Assembly: GCF_002242805.1 (NCBI RefSeq)
Contig: NZ_MCGQ01000037.1
Span: 1 to 63,545, forward strand
Length of the DNA stretch: 63,545 nt
From: Streptomyces diastatochromogenes
Lineage (GTDB): Bacteria > Actinomycetota > Actinomycetes > Streptomycetales > Streptomycetaceae
Reading direction: 5' to 3'
The notes under the pieces: model-generated
Databases searched by the model: none
The model's input: the letters and a program-made list of their open reading frames with translations, nothing else
Told to the model about the DNA's origin: nothing
Part shown: positions 1 through 8,960 of the stretch, piece by piece
How the letters are laid out: every line of letters begins with the position of its first letter
Position numbering within the stretch: the stretch's first letter is position 1
Program-made: the position numbers and the translations under genes

Positions 1-381
1 CTCAAGGAACGGTCGCTTCCATTGTACTCACCCTCTCGGGCTTTCCACTGGGCGCTTCCCTTCGATGTTTCAAACTCTATCAGGGTTTTTCCGTCTCCCT
101 GACCACCTTCCTGCAGACATGCAGAAGATGATCCCGAGATAGGATCTGACGAGTTTGGGTGCTGCTTAACGGAGGCGCTTTCGCGTCGCTCTCCCTCAAG
201 CAGGAGTACGACTGTACACGGGGCCTTGAAGCGCGTGCAAATCGACCGGGCTGGTGGTCTAGACCACTACCTGCTAGCTTCCATACGGAACCGCCACTTC
301 ATATGACATACGCTGCTGCTCAGTGCCGTCCGGGACAGGTAGTGACGGCCCGCACGCAGCTCCACTCCTGGGAGGCTTCCC
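1..381. other. Gene-free leader upstream of crr
   Basis: No convincing coding region lies here; the short reading frames are out of phase with any ribosome binding site and lack GC-rich third positions. The stretch is less GC-rich than the genes, as expected for a regulatory region. It holds the DasR-like palindrome at 253-268. A possible promoter follows: TTCCAT at 279-284, a 17-base spacer, and TATGAC at 302-307. An alternative -10 is TAGCTT at 275-280. GGAGG at 371-375 is the ribosome binding site of crr. The promoter calls are weak; the palindrome is not. Confidence 0.6.
253..268 (+). promoter_or_regulatory. DasR operator (dre) upstream of crr-ptsI
   Basis: GGTGGTCTAGACCACT matches the published dre consensus ACTGGTCTAGACCACT at 14 of 16 positions. 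Its 14-base core, positions 254-267, is a perfect palindrome. DasR is the GntR-family N-acetylglucosamine regulator of Streptomyces, and control of crr-ptsI by DasR is established in S. coelicolor. The site lies about 115 bases upstream of the crr start, just upstream of the likely promoter elements. Confidence 0.9.
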
Positions 382-831
382 ATGACCACCGTGACGTCCC
401 CTCTCGCTGGACGTGCCATCGAACTGGCCGCCGTGCCGGATCCGGTCTTCTCCGGGGCCATGGTCGGCCCGGGCACTGCGATCGACCCCGTGCGTGAGCC
501 CTCCGAGGCCGTGGCGCCCGTGGACGGCGTCATCGTTTCCCTGCACCCGCACGCCTTCGTCGTGGTCGACGAGAGCGGGCACGGTGTGCTCACCCACCTC
601 GGCATCGACACCGTCCAGCTCAACGGCGAGGGCTTCGAGCTGCTCGTCAACAAGGGCGACACCGTGACGCGTGGTCAGAGCATCGTGCGCTGGAACCCGG
701 CCGCGGTCGAGGCCGCCGGCAAGTCGCCGGTGTGCCCCGTCGTGGCGCTCGAGGCCACGGCCGAGTCCCTCACCGACCTCCGTGACAGCGGCGACGTGAA
801 GGCCGGCGACAGCCTCTTCGCCTGGAACTGA
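382..831 (+). CDS. crr: PTS glucose-type EIIA component (Crr)
   Basis: This is the soluble EIIA phosphocarrier of the phosphoenolpyruvate:sugar phosphotransferase system. It passes phosphate from HPr to membrane EIIB/EIIC sugar permeases, in Streptomyces including the N-acetylglucosamine permease. The 149-residue length fits a free-standing EIIA of the Glc family. The segment GVLTHLGIDTV carries the phosphorylatable histidine, equivalent to VHFGIDTV of the enteric protein. GGAGG six bases upstream fixes the ATG. The gene sits 78 bases before ptsI on the same strand, so the two are probably co-transcribed from the DasR-controlled promoter. Confidence 0.95.
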   Translation: MTTVTSPLAGRAIELAAVPDPVFSGAMVGPGTAIDPVREPSEAVAPVDGVIVSLHPHAFVVVDESGHGVLTHLGIDTVQLNGEGFELLVNKGDTVTRGQSIVRWNPAAVEAAGKSPVCPVVALEATAESLTDLRDSGDVKAGDSLFAWN

Positions 832-909
832 TGACACTGCCGTCATAGGGCGGCGTACCGGACAACCACCGCGGCGGCGGGACCCGCCGCACTATCGGAG
901 ACGGGTGAG

Positions 910-2580
910 ATGGAGACAACGCTGCGAGGCGTCGGCGTGAGCCACGGTGTGGCGATCGGCGAGGTTCGGCACATGGGAACGGCGGTGCTCGAGCCGCCGG
1001 CCAAGCAGATCCCGGCGGAGGAGGCTGAGCGCGAGCAGGGGCGGGCGCGCCAGGCCGTGGACGCTGTGGCGGCTGACCTGATGGCGCGCGGCAATCTGGC
1101 GGGGGGCGAAGCCCAGGCCGTGCTCGAAGCGCAGGCCATGATGGCGCAGGACCCCGAGCTGATGGCGGACGTGGACCGGCGGATCGCCGTCGGCAGCACG
1201 GCGGAGCGTGCGGTGTACGACGCGTTCGCTGCGTACCGTGAGCTGCTCGCCGGTGCCGGGGAGTACCTCGCCGGGCGCGTGGCCGACCTCGACGACGTGC
1301 GGAATCGTATCGTCGCCCGGCTGCTGGGCGTCCCGATGCCGGGTGTCCCGGACAGTGACGAGCCCTATGTGCTCGTCGCGCGCGATCTGGCTCCCGCCGA
1401 CACGGCGCTGCTGGACCCGACGCTCGTACTCGGTTTCGTGACCGAGGAGGGCGGGCCGACCAGCCACAGCGCGATCCTGGCGCGGGCGCTGGGGGTTCCG
1501 GCCGTCGTGGCGCTGCCGGGTGCGGGTGAGCTGGCCGAGGGCACGGTGATCGCCGTCGACGGCAGCACCGGCGACATCTTCGTGAACCCGACCGAGGAGA
1601 AGAAGGCGCAGCTGGAGGCCGCGGCCGCCGAGCGCAAGGCCGCGCTGGCCGCTTCGACCGGCCCGGGTGCCACGGCCGACGGGCACAAGATGCCGCTGCT
1701 GGCCAACGTGGGCGGACCGGCGGACGTGCCGGCGGCCGTGGAAGCCGGTGCCGAGGGTGTCGGTCTGTTCCGTACCGAGTTCCTGTTCCTGGACGACAGC
1801 AAGAACGCGCCGTCCGAGGAGAAGCAGGTGGAGGCCTACCGGCAGGTGCTGGAGGCGTTCCCCGAGGGCCGTGTGGTCGTGCGCGTGCTGGACGCGGGGG
1901 CCGACAAGCCGCTGGACTTCCTGACGCCCGCGGACGAGCCGAACCCCGCGCTGGGCGTGCGCGGTCTGCGCACGCTGCTGGACCACCCGGAGATCCTGCG
2001 TACGCAGCTGACCGCGCTGGCGAAGGCCGCGGAGGGGCTGCCCGTCTATCTCGAGGTCATGGCGCCCATGGTGGCGGACCGTGCGGACGCCAAGGCGTTC
2101 GCGGACGCCTGCCGGGAGGCGGGGCTGCGGGCCAAGTTCGGCGCGATGGTGGAGATCCCGTCGGCCGCGCTGCGGGCGCGTTCGATCCTGCAGGAGGTCG
2201 AGTTCCTGTCGCTGGGGACCAACGACCTCGCGCAGTACACGTTCGCGGCGGACCGGCAGGTGGGTGCGGTGTCGCGGCTCCAGGACCCGTGGCAGCCCGC
2301 GCTGCTCGACCTGGTCGCGCTGTCCGCCGAGGCGGCCAAGGCCGAGGGCAAGAGTTGCGGTGTGTGCGGTGAGGCCGCGTCCGATCCGCTGCTGGCGTGT
2401 GTGCTGACGGGGCTGGGTGTCACCTCCCTGTCCATGGGTTCGGCGTCGATTCCTTATGTCCGGGCGACGCTGGCGAAGTACACGCTGGCCCAGTGCGAGC
2501 GGGCCGCCGCGGCCGCGCGTGCGGCGGACAGCGCCGATGAGGCGCGCAGCGCGGCTCAGGCGGTGCTGTCCGGCGAGTAG
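910..2580 (+). CDS. ptsI: Phosphoenolpyruvate-protein phosphotransferase (PTS enzyme I)
   Basis: Enzyme I takes phosphate from PEP and hands it to HPr, the first step of every PTS uptake route. At 556 residues it has the usual length. An N-terminal HPr-binding and phospho-histidine domain contains GGPTSHSAILAR with the active-site His186. The C-terminal PEP-binding TIM barrel shows GMVEIPSAAL, SLGTNDLAQYTFAADR and the reactive cysteine in CGVCGEAASDP. GGAG at 897-900 serves the ATG. It lies downstream of crr in the same direction and is followed directly by a strong hairpin terminator, so crr-ptsI looks like a complete bicistronic unit. Confidence 0.97.
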   Translation: METTLRGVGVSHGVAIGEVRHMGTAVLEPPAKQIPAEEAEREQGRARQAVDAVAADLMARGNLAGGEAQAVLEAQAMMAQDPELMADVDRRIAVGSTAERAVYDAFAAYRELLAGAGEYLAGRVADLDDVRNRIVARLLGVPMPGVPDSDEPYVLVARDLAPADTALLDPTLVLGFVTEEGGPTSHSAILARALGVPAVVALPGAGELAEGTVIAVDGSTGDIFVNPTEEKKAQLEAAAAERKAALAASTGPGATADGHKMPLLANVGGPADVPAAVEAGAEGVGLFRTEFLFLDDSKNAPSEEKQVEAYRQVLEAFPEGRVVVRVLDAGADKPLDFLTPADEPNPALGVRGLRTLLDHPEILRTQLTALAKAAEGLPVYLEVMAPMVADRADAKAFADACREAGLRAKFGAMVEIPSAALRARSILQEVEFLSLGTNDLAQYTFAADRQVGAVSRLQDPWQPALLDLVALSAEAAKAEGKSCGVCGEAASDPLLACVLTGLGVTSLSMGSASIPYVRATLAKYTLAQCERAAAAARAADSADEARSAAQAVLSGE

Positions 2581-2609
2581 CCGGGCAGGCGCTCGTCGTC
2601 TTTCGGGTT

Positions 2610-2643
2610 CAGGGGCGTCCCGCCTTCGGGTGGGGCGCCCCTG
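2610..2643 (+). terminator. Terminator hairpin after ptsI
   Basis: An inverted repeat with 15-base arms, allowing two G-T pairs, encloses a TTCG tetraloop. It begins 29 bases after the ptsI stop. The next gene converges from the minus strand and ends at 2650, so the hairpin may also limit that transcript. There is no T tract, which is usual in Streptomyces. Confidence 0.85.
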
Positions 2644-2649
2644 GCGCGC

Positions 2650-3543
2650 TCAGTGGCGGTGTCCCCGTGCCGTGCTCTCCTCTCCGAGGTCGGGTGGTGT
2701 GCCGTAGTCGACGCCTGGCTCTGGGGAGATGAGGTCGCCGGATTCGACGTCGGTGCAGTAGGCGTCGAAGACCTCGGACGCGGTGAGTGGTTCGAGTCCG
2801 CCGCCGCGCAGCCGCCAGCCGTAGACGCGGTCGGCCGTGTCGGCGGTGGTGATGCGCATGACGAGTCCGCCTGGGCTGTTGGTGGCGAGGCCCAGGGCGA
2901 GGACGCTGGTGAATTCGAGGGCTTCGGCCTCGTCGAGTTCGGTGGTGCCGTCGGTGCCCTCGTCGGCGTGGAGGACGGAGACGAGTGTTTCCGGTGGTCC
3001 GGAGACGCTGCAGACGAGGTGCCGGTCGCCGGACCGGGCGGTGTCGAGGATGCGGACGAGGAGGTCGGAGGCGCGGGTGAAGGCGGCGCGGCCGATGTCC
3101 TCGCCGCAGGTGGGGCAGGGGCCGAGGCGGGTCAGGAGGGTGGTGGCGTACTCCCAGGTGGCCTGGCGTACGGCCTCGTCGACGAGGGCGGGCAGGAGGG
3201 TGGCGAGGGGGCTGCCGTCGTAGGGGATGGTGGGGCCGGTGGCCGCGAGTTCGGCGGTGAAGCGGGTGCGGCTGGCCGGGGCTTCGGGGTCGAGGCCCGT
3301 GTCGGCGCAGAATTCGGCGTAGTCCTCGGGGTCGAAGAGGGCCAGTGTGGTGTGGCTGCCCTGTGCCGCGCGGCTCTTGAGGAGGGCTTCGACCTGCTGG
3401 AGGTAGGTGGTGTGGTCGTCGAAGGCGAAGCTGCGGTAGCGCCGCATGGTGCGGAAGTCGTGGTCGTCGGTGAGCAGGCCGATGGTGCCGGCGATTTCGC
3501 GGCGCAGGACGCGTCGCATGGTCTGGTGGTCGGTGTGCGCCAT
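2650..3543 (-). CDS. Conserved hypothetical protein
   Basis: The 297-residue product is acidic, soluble and without signal peptide or membrane segment; I do not recognise a named family. A single CPTC pair near the middle could bind a metal or form a disulfide. I start it at the ATG reading MAHTDHQ, because GGGGGA lies a few bases upstream. An ATG 11 codons earlier would overlap the upstream remnant and has no such site. Codon use is typical of the neighbours. It converges on ptsI. No function is assigned. Confidence 0.75.
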   Translation of the reverse strand: MAHTDHQTMRRVLRREIAGTIGLLTDDHDFRTMRRYRSFAFDDHTTYLQQVEALLKSRAAQGSHTTLALFDPEDYAEFCADTGLDPEAPASRTRFTAELAATGPTIPYDGSPLATLLPALVDEAVRQATWEYATTLLTRLGPCPTCGEDIGRAAFTRASDLLVRILDTARSGDRHLVCSVSGPPETLVSVLHADEGTDGTTELDEAEALEFTSVLALGLATNSPGGLVMRITTADTADRVYGWRLRGGGLEPLTASEVFDAYCTDVESGDLISPEPGVDYGTPPDLGEESTARGHRH

Positions 3544-3565
3544 GTTTCCCCCAATGCGCAGTCGA

Positions 3566-3874
3566 TCAATGCTCACTCACAGTAACCGGCGGCACTGACA
3601 ACGGGCTCCGCTGGAGGCGGTCGCGGACCAGGCGGCGTTGGATTGCGCAGGTCAGGGCGATGGTGCTGCCGAAGACGGTCCAGTCGAGGGGTCCGGTGGC
3701 GACGGCCGTGGTGACGGCGAGTGGGCCGAGGCGGCGCTGGGCGGGCTGGGCGAATCCGTGGACGCCGAGAGAGGCGCCCAGGGCGAACCGGGCGAGGCCG
3801 CGCGGCCGGCCTCGGACTTCGCTGCCGTGCTCGGCGAGTCCGAGGCCACCTGTGGAGGGTGAGGTGCCGGCCGG
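3566..3874 (-). pseudogene. Start-less coding remnant, possibly a membrane protein
   Basis: Directly after the stop of the acetoacetyl-CoA synthetase gene, the same frame stays open for about 100 codons with nearly every third base G or C, a strong coding signature. The translation reads like the C-terminal part of a small membrane protein, with pieces such as GLGLAEHGSEVRGRP and a hydrophobic stretch LGPLAVTTAVATGPLDWTVF. No ATG or GTG codon occurs in its first 90 codons. It ends in TGA at 3566-3568, just upstream of the next gene. I read it as a decayed gene that lost its 5' end. A sequencing frameshift is the alternative. Confidence 0.4.
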
Positions 3875-5842
3875 TCAGGCGCGCTTGCGGGCCAGTTCCT
3901 CGTAGAAGCCCAGCAGGGCGAGGTTGTCGATGGACCCGGGGTTGACGGCCTTCTCCAGGGGCGTGCCCTGGAGAAGGCGCTTGACCGGGACCTCGATGCG
4001 CTTGCCGGTGAGGGTGTGCGGTACGCCCGGGACCTCGATGATCTCGTCGGGCACATGGCGCGGCGAGAGCTGTTCGCGGATGGCCTGCTTGATGCGGTTC
4101 AGGAGTGCCTCGTCCAGGACGGCGCCCGGCACGAGGTGCACGAACAGCGGCATCCAGTAGCCCCCGTCGGGCTGCTCGATCCCGATGACGAGGGACTCCT
4201 TGATCTCGGGCAGGCGTTCGACCACCTCGTAGATGTCGGCCGAGCCCATGCGGACGCCCTGCCGGTTGAGGGTGGAGTCGGAGCGGCCGTGGATGATCAC
4301 AGAACCGCGTGAGGTCACGGTGATCCAGTCGCCGTGGCGCCAGACGCCCGGGTAGGTGTCGAAGTAGCTGTCGTGGTAGCGGATGCCGTCGGGGTCGTTC
4401 CAGAAGTGGATCGGCATCGAGGGCATGGGGTTGGTGACGACCAGCTCGCCCACCTCGTCGACGAGGGGCTTGCCGCTCGGGTCCCAGGACTGCAGGTCGG
4501 TGCCCAGGCCGGGCGCCTGGAGTTCGCCGATGTACACCGGCAGCGTCGGTACGGCTCCCGCGAAGCAGGAGCAGACGTCCGTGCCGCCGCTGACGGAGGC
4601 GATCCACAGGTCCTCGCGGACCTCGTCGTGCAGCCAGCGGAACCCGTCCGGCGGCAGGGGGGAGCCGGTGGTGGCGACGCACTGCACCCGGGAGAGGTCG
4701 AAGTCGCGGGAGGGGTGCACGTCCGCCTTGCGGCAGGCCATGACGTAGGCGGCCGAGGTGCCGTAGAGGGTGGCACCGGTGCGTTCGGCGACCCGCCACT
4801 GGGCGCCGGTGTCCGGGTAGCCGGGGCTGCCGTCGTACAGGACGAGCGTCGTGCCCGTGAGCAGGCCGGAGACGAGGAAGTTCCACATCATCCAGCCGGT
4901 CGAGGTGTACCAGAAGAAACGATCCTCGGGGCCGAGATCGCAGTGCAGACCCAGCTGCTTGAGGTGCTCCACAAGGATGCCGCCCTGGGACTGGACGATG
5001 GCCTTGGGCAGGCCGGTCGTGCCGGAGGAGTACAGCACCCACAGGGGGTGGTCGAAGGGGACCTGTTCGAAGACGGGCTCGGTGTCGGCCGCCGTCAGCG
5101 CCGACCACTCCAGGGCGCCCTCGGGCGCCTCGGTGCCGAGGAGCGGGATGTGGACGACGGCGCGCAGCGTGGGCAGCTCGCGGCGCAGCTCGGCGACGAT
5201 CTCACGGCGGTCGTGCTCCTTGCCGCCGTAGCGGTAGCCGTCGACGGTGAACAGCACGACCGGTTCGACCTGCTGGAAGCGGTCGAGGACGCTGCGGGCG
5301 CCGAAGTCGGGGGCGCAGGAGGTCCACACGCCGCCCACGGCTGCCGTGGCCAGGAGCGCGACGACCGCCTGGGGGATGTTCGGGAGGTAGCCGCTGACGC
5401 GGTCGCCGGGGCGGACGCCGAGGGCGCGGAGTTCGCCCGCGAGGGAGCCCACCTGGCGGCGCAGCTCGGACCAGGTCACCGGGCGCGGTTCGTGGGTCTC
5501 GTCGACGTACAGGAGGGCGGGCTCGTCGGCTCGGTCGGCCGCTGCGCGCAGGGCGTGCTCTGCGTAGTTGAGGGTGGCTCCGGGGAACCACTGGGCGCCC
5601 GGCATGGAGCGGTCGCCGAGCACGCGCGCGTAGGGGGTCGAGAAGCGAACGTCGAACCACTCCGTGACGGCTTTCCAGAAGGTGTCCAGCTGCTCGACGG
5701 ACCACCGGTGCAGTGCCGGATAGCCTCCCTCGGCCGGGGCGCCGTGGTGCTCCGCGGCCCAGGCCTGGAACTTGGTGATGCGTGCCTGGGCGATCCGCTC
5801 GGGATCGGGCTGCCAGAGCGGCTGGGGGTTCGCTGTCGACAT
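3875..5842 (-). CDS. aacS: Acetoacetate-CoA ligase (acetoacetyl-CoA synthetase)
   Basis: This AMP-forming enzyme activates acetoacetate to acetoacetyl-CoA with ATP, feeding ketone bodies into central metabolism. The 655-residue length and N-terminal acyl-CoA-synthetase extension (WFPGATLNYAEHAL) fit the AacS family rather than shorter ligases. The adenylate-forming P-loop reads YSSGTTGLPK, and the C-terminal TLTGKRIEVPVK holds the catalytic Lys614. From memory, the equivalent lysine of the S. lividans enzyme is acetylated by a Pat-type acetyltransferase, which switches the enzyme off; the same control is likely here. GGGAG precedes the chosen ATG (MSTANPQ); longer frames upstream run into the divergent gene's promoter. 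Confidence 0.93.
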   Translation of the reverse strand: MSTANPQPLWQPDPERIAQARITKFQAWAAEHHGAPAEGGYPALHRWSVEQLDTFWKAVTEWFDVRFSTPYARVLGDRSMPGAQWFPGATLNYAEHALRAAADRADEPALLYVDETHEPRPVTWSELRRQVGSLAGELRALGVRPGDRVSGYLPNIPQAVVALLATAAVGGVWTSCAPDFGARSVLDRFQQVEPVVLFTVDGYRYGGKEHDRREIVAELRRELPTLRAVVHIPLLGTEAPEGALEWSALTAADTEPVFEQVPFDHPLWVLYSSGTTGLPKAIVQSQGGILVEHLKQLGLHCDLGPEDRFFWYTSTGWMMWNFLVSGLLTGTTLVLYDGSPGYPDTGAQWRVAERTGATLYGTSAAYVMACRKADVHPSRDFDLSRVQCVATTGSPLPPDGFRWLHDEVREDLWIASVSGGTDVCSCFAGAVPTLPVYIGELQAPGLGTDLQSWDPSGKPLVDEVGELVVTNPMPSMPIHFWNDPDGIRYHDSYFDTYPGVWRHGDWITVTSRGSVIIHGRSDSTLNRQGVRMGSADIYEVVERLPEIKESLVIGIEQPDGGYWMPLFVHLVPGAVLDEALLNRIKQAIREQLSPRHVPDEIIEVPGVPHTLTGKRIEVPVKRLLQGTPLEKAVNPGSIDNLALLGFYEELARKRA

Positions 5843-5960
5843 GGGGCGGCTCCCGGGCTGTGCGCGTCGTGTGCGTCGGTCCGCGCACGGGCTGGGGTGT
5901 GCGCGTGACACGGCTGACAGGGACGATGCCATGTGATCGACTTCTACACCAGGGTGCGCC

Positions 5961-5988
5961 CCACATAGTCCGCGTCGTGAAGATGTGG
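5961..5988. repeat. Inverted repeat in the aacS / GH31 divergent promoter region
   Basis: CCACAT and ATGTGG form a 6-base inverted repeat separated by 16 bases, in the middle of the 214-base region between two divergent genes. The position suits an operator serving either gene. Arms this short can occur by chance, and I do not recognise the motif. Confidence 0.3.
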
Positions 5989-6056
5989 TCCCGGCACGGG
6001 TGAACGGCAGTTGAACGACACGCGCGTGTGGGGCGGTCAGTGGCAGGGTGAGCAGC

Positions 6057-8417
6057 ATGGACGGTCGTGACCTGGTGCGTTCGGTGAGTGTGGTCGGTTC
6101 GGGGAGGGCGGCACAGGGGTTGCGTACCGTGCGGGCCGCTTGGCGCAGGAGGCGTATCGATGCAGCCGGACTGCCGCCGCGCGGTGCAGAGCGCGCGCGG
6201 GTGCCGGGGCAGGTGCAGGGGGTGGAGCCGGGGCCGGGGGGCGGTCTGATCCGGTTCAGCCGGTCCGAACTGCGGATCACCGTCGCCGTCAACGGTGCCG
6301 TCTTCTGGGGCTGGGACGGGGCGGGTCCGGAGCCGTCGTACGCGCTCGCCGGGAACTGTCCCGAGCCGGATCCGCGGGCGGTGCTGGAGCCGGACAAGGA
6401 CGGCGGCTGGCGGGTGGTGGCCGAGCGCGCAACGGTTGTCATCTCCCGCCACGGCGCGCTGGAGGTGTGCACGCCCGGCGGTGTGGTGCTCCGGCGGGAT
6501 CTGCCGCCGCGCTGGTGGGAACCGGTCGACGGGGGCACGGCTCGGTGGATGCAGCGGTCCGAGGTGGCCGCGGACGCCCGCTTCTTCGGCCTGGGCGGGC
6601 GCGCGGCGGGCCCGCGGCTGCGGGACGGCACGTACCGGCTGTGGAACACCGACCCGGGCCGGGCGTTCGGCCCCGGGGACGATCCGCTGTACCTGACCAT
6701 GCCGGTGCAGTTCGTGGTGGCCGACGCCGCGGCCCATCTGGTGTTCCACGACACCTCGTGGGACGGCACGGTGACCTTGCGGGAGGGCGCGGAGGGCGCC
6801 GGGTCCGGGCACGACCGCGTGGGGCGCTGTGAGGTGCGGATGGACGGCGGTCCGCTGCGCTGCTGGGTGATGGTGGGCACCCCCGCGCGCGTGCTGCACA
6901 CCTGGGCCTCGCTGACCGGGGCGCCCGCACTGCCGCCGGTGTGGGCGCTCGGCCATCATCACGCGCGGTGGGGCTTCGGGAGCGAGCAGGAGGTGCGCCG
7001 GATCGTCGCGGGGTACCAGGAGCGCGATCTGCCGCTGGACGCCGTCCACCTGGACATCGACCACTACGCGGACCACCAGGTGTTCACCGTCGACCAGGAG
7101 CGCTTCCCGAAGCTGCCGGGGCTCGCGGAGGAGTTGCGCCGGGACGGGATCCGGCTGGTGTCGATCGTCGACCCGGCGGTGAAGGCCGCGCCGGGCAACG
7201 CCGTCTACGACAGCGGGTCGGCGATGGACGCGTTCGTGCGGGACGCCTCGGGGCGGACGGTGCGGGGGGAGGTGTGGGCCGGCGAGTCGGTGTTCCCGGA
7301 CTTCACGCACGCGCGCGTGCGCAAGTGGTGGGGCGGGCTGTACGAGGAGCGGCTGGGGCAGGGCTTCGCAGGGTTCTGGCACGACATGAACGAGCCGACC
7401 TCGTTCAACGCGTTCGGTGAGCCGACGCTGCCGCGTTCGGCCCGGCACGCGCTGGAGGGGCGTGGCGGCGACCACCGGGAGGCCCACAACGTGTACGCGC
7501 TCTGCATGGCCAGAGCGGGCTACGAGGCGCTGCGCGAACTGTCGCCCCAGGAGCGTCCGTTCCTGTTCTCACGGTCCGGCTGGGCGGGCATGCACCGCTA
7601 CGGGGGGACATGGTCGGGGGACGTGGCGACGGGCTGGCCGGGGCTGCGGGCTTCCCTGTCGCTGGTGCTGGGGCTCGGCCTGTGCGGGGTGCCGTACTCG
7701 GGGCCGGACGTCGGCGGCTTCGACGGGTCCCCGTCCCCGGAGCTGTATCTGCGCTGGTTCCAGCTCGGCGCGTACCTGCCGCTGTTCCGCACGCACGCGA
7801 GTCTGCGGGCGGGGCGCAGGGAGCCCTGGGAGTTCGGCCCGGAGGTGCTGGAGCACGCGCGCGTGGCGCTGCGCGAACGCCGGCGTCTGCTGCCGTACTT
7901 CATGACGCTGGCCCACCTGGCCCGGCGCACCGGCGCGCCGTATGTGCGGCCGCTGTGGTGGGGGGCGCCGGAGGACCGTGCGCTGCGCGACTGCGAGGAC
8001 GCGTTCCTGCTGGGCGACTCCCTGCTGGTGGCGCCCGTGATGGACTCGGGGGCGGAGCGGCGTGCGGTGCAGCTGCCACGGGGCCGTTGGTACGACACGG
8101 TGACGGAGGAGGCGTACGAGGGTCCTGCGCAGGTTCTGGTCGACGCGCCGCTGTCGCGGATTCCGGTGCTCGCGCGCGCGGGTTCGGTCGTTCCCGTGCG
8201 CGGTGAGGACGGCGGGCTGGAGCTGGAGGTGTGGGCGCCCGCCCGGGGACGGACCGGGGGCGGGCTGGTCGCGGCGGACGAGGGCGAGGGGTGGGACGAG
8301 CCGGAGATCGAGCGCTACGCCGCCCGCTGGCAGGGCCGGCGGGTGGTCGTCACCAGGGAACGGGAGGACGGCGCCAGTGAGCCGTCCTGCCCGGTGCGCG
8401 TTCGGGGACTCGGCTGA
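6057..8417 (+). CDS. Glycoside hydrolase family 31 (alpha-glucosidase type)
   Basis: A 786-residue GH31 enzyme that hydrolyses terminal alpha-linked glucose or xylose residues from oligosaccharides. The family nucleophile lies in GFWHDMNEPTSF (Asp443). Upstream is HLDIDHYADHQVFTVD of the barrel, and downstream are RSGWAGMHRYGGTWSGDV and GVPYSGPDVGGF, all typical of bacterial alpha-glucosidases. No signal peptide is visible, so it probably acts in the cytoplasm on imported maltodextrin-like sugars. Start choice: ATG at 6057 with AGGGTG six bases upstream; a GTG three codons earlier is possible. It is divergent from aacS and converges closely on the Nudix gene. Exact substrate is not readable from sequence. 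Confidence 0.9.
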   Translation: MDGRDLVRSVSVVGSGRAAQGLRTVRAAWRRRRIDAAGLPPRGAERARVPGQVQGVEPGPGGGLIRFSRSELRITVAVNGAVFWGWDGAGPEPSYALAGNCPEPDPRAVLEPDKDGGWRVVAERATVVISRHGALEVCTPGGVVLRRDLPPRWWEPVDGGTARWMQRSEVAADARFFGLGGRAAGPRLRDGTYRLWNTDPGRAFGPGDDPLYLTMPVQFVVADAAAHLVFHDTSWDGTVTLREGAEGAGSGHDRVGRCEVRMDGGPLRCWVMVGTPARVLHTWASLTGAPALPPVWALGHHHARWGFGSEQEVRRIVAGYQERDLPLDAVHLDIDHYADHQVFTVDQERFPKLPGLAEELRRDGIRLVSIVDPAVKAAPGNAVYDSGSAMDAFVRDASGRTVRGEVWAGESVFPDFTHARVRKWWGGLYEERLGQGFAGFWHDMNEPTSFNAFGEPTLPRSARHALEGRGGDHREAHNVYALCMARAGYEALRELSPQERPFLFSRSGWAGMHRYGGTWSGDVATGWPGLRASLSLVLGLGLCGVPYSGPDVGGFDGSPSPELYLRWFQLGAYLPLFRTHASLRAGRREPWEFGPEVLEHARVALRERRRLLPYFMTLAHLARRTGAPYVRPLWWGAPEDRALRDCEDAFLLGDSLLVAPVMDSGAERRAVQLPRGRWYDTVTEEAYEGPAQVLVDAPLSRIPVLARAGSVVPVRGEDGGLELEVWAPARGRTGGGLVAADEGEGWDEPEIERYAARWQGRRVVVTREREDGASEPSCPVRVRGLG

Positions 8418-8426
8418 GGGGTCCGC

Positions 8427-8960
8427 TCAGTAGCGGCCCTCGAACCACGCCCGCACGGCCACGGTGTGCAGCGGGAAGGCGAGTTCCTCGGGCCTGCGCA
8501 GCAGGTGCCAGCCCTCGGTCTCGTCCGTGGCGTGGGAGGACGGCAGTCCCTCGGCCGGGCGTTCCGGGAGGAGTCCGAACAGCAGCAGATGCCCGTCGGG
8601 CGAGCTCATGGCGTCCACGAGGCGCACGTCGCGGGGGGCCGCGTCGATACCCGTCTCCTCCTTGAGTTCGCGGACGACGGCGTGCTTCCAGTCCTCCCGG
8701 TCGTCGATGTAGCCACCGGGCAGTGCCGTGCCTCCGCGCGCGGGGGCGATGGTTCGGGTGACGACGACCAGAGCGGTGCCCTTGGTGTCGTACACGGGCT
8801 GGAGTGCGATCGCGACCGGCAGCGGGTTGCGGTAGGCGACGGTCCCGCAGGACGGGCAGGTGCGCGGCCAGCCGGAAACGCCCTCTCCATAGGGCGCTCC
8901 GCAGCTCGAACAGTGGGAGTCCGGAGCGGAGTTGGCAATTGAGTGCTGAATTTCGGACAC
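8427..8960 (-). CDS. Nudix hydrolase with N-terminal zinc ribbon
   Basis: The protein, about 177 residues, carries a complete Nudix box: GYIDDRE, seven residues, then RELKEETGI, matching GX5EX7REUXEEXGU. Such enzymes cleave nucleoside diphosphates linked to another moiety. Two cysteine pairs near the N-terminus, CSSCG and CPSCG, form a zinc ribbon like that of NADH pyrophosphatases, suggesting a dinucleotide or similar substrate. The likely start is GTG at 8958-8960. No ribosome binding site precedes it, but a -10-like TACAGT lies six bases upstream on the minus strand, so the mRNA may be leaderless. The gene ends nine bases from the GH31 stop. Confidence 0.85.
   Translation of the reverse strand: MSEIQHSIANSAPDSHCSSCGAPYGEGVSGWPRTCPSCGTVAYRNPLPVAIALQPVYDTKGTALVVVTRTIAPARGGTALPGGYIDDREDWKHAVVRELKEETGIDAAPRDVRLVDAMSSPDGHLLLFGLLPERPAEGLPSSHATDETEGWHLLRRPEELAFPLHTVAVRAWFEGRY

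Noticed and set aside
5961..5988. Rho-independent terminator
   Set aside because: The CCACAT/ATGTGG repeat has only six-base arms with a 16-base loop and lies between divergent starts, so a terminator makes no sense there. It is listed only as a weak possible operator.
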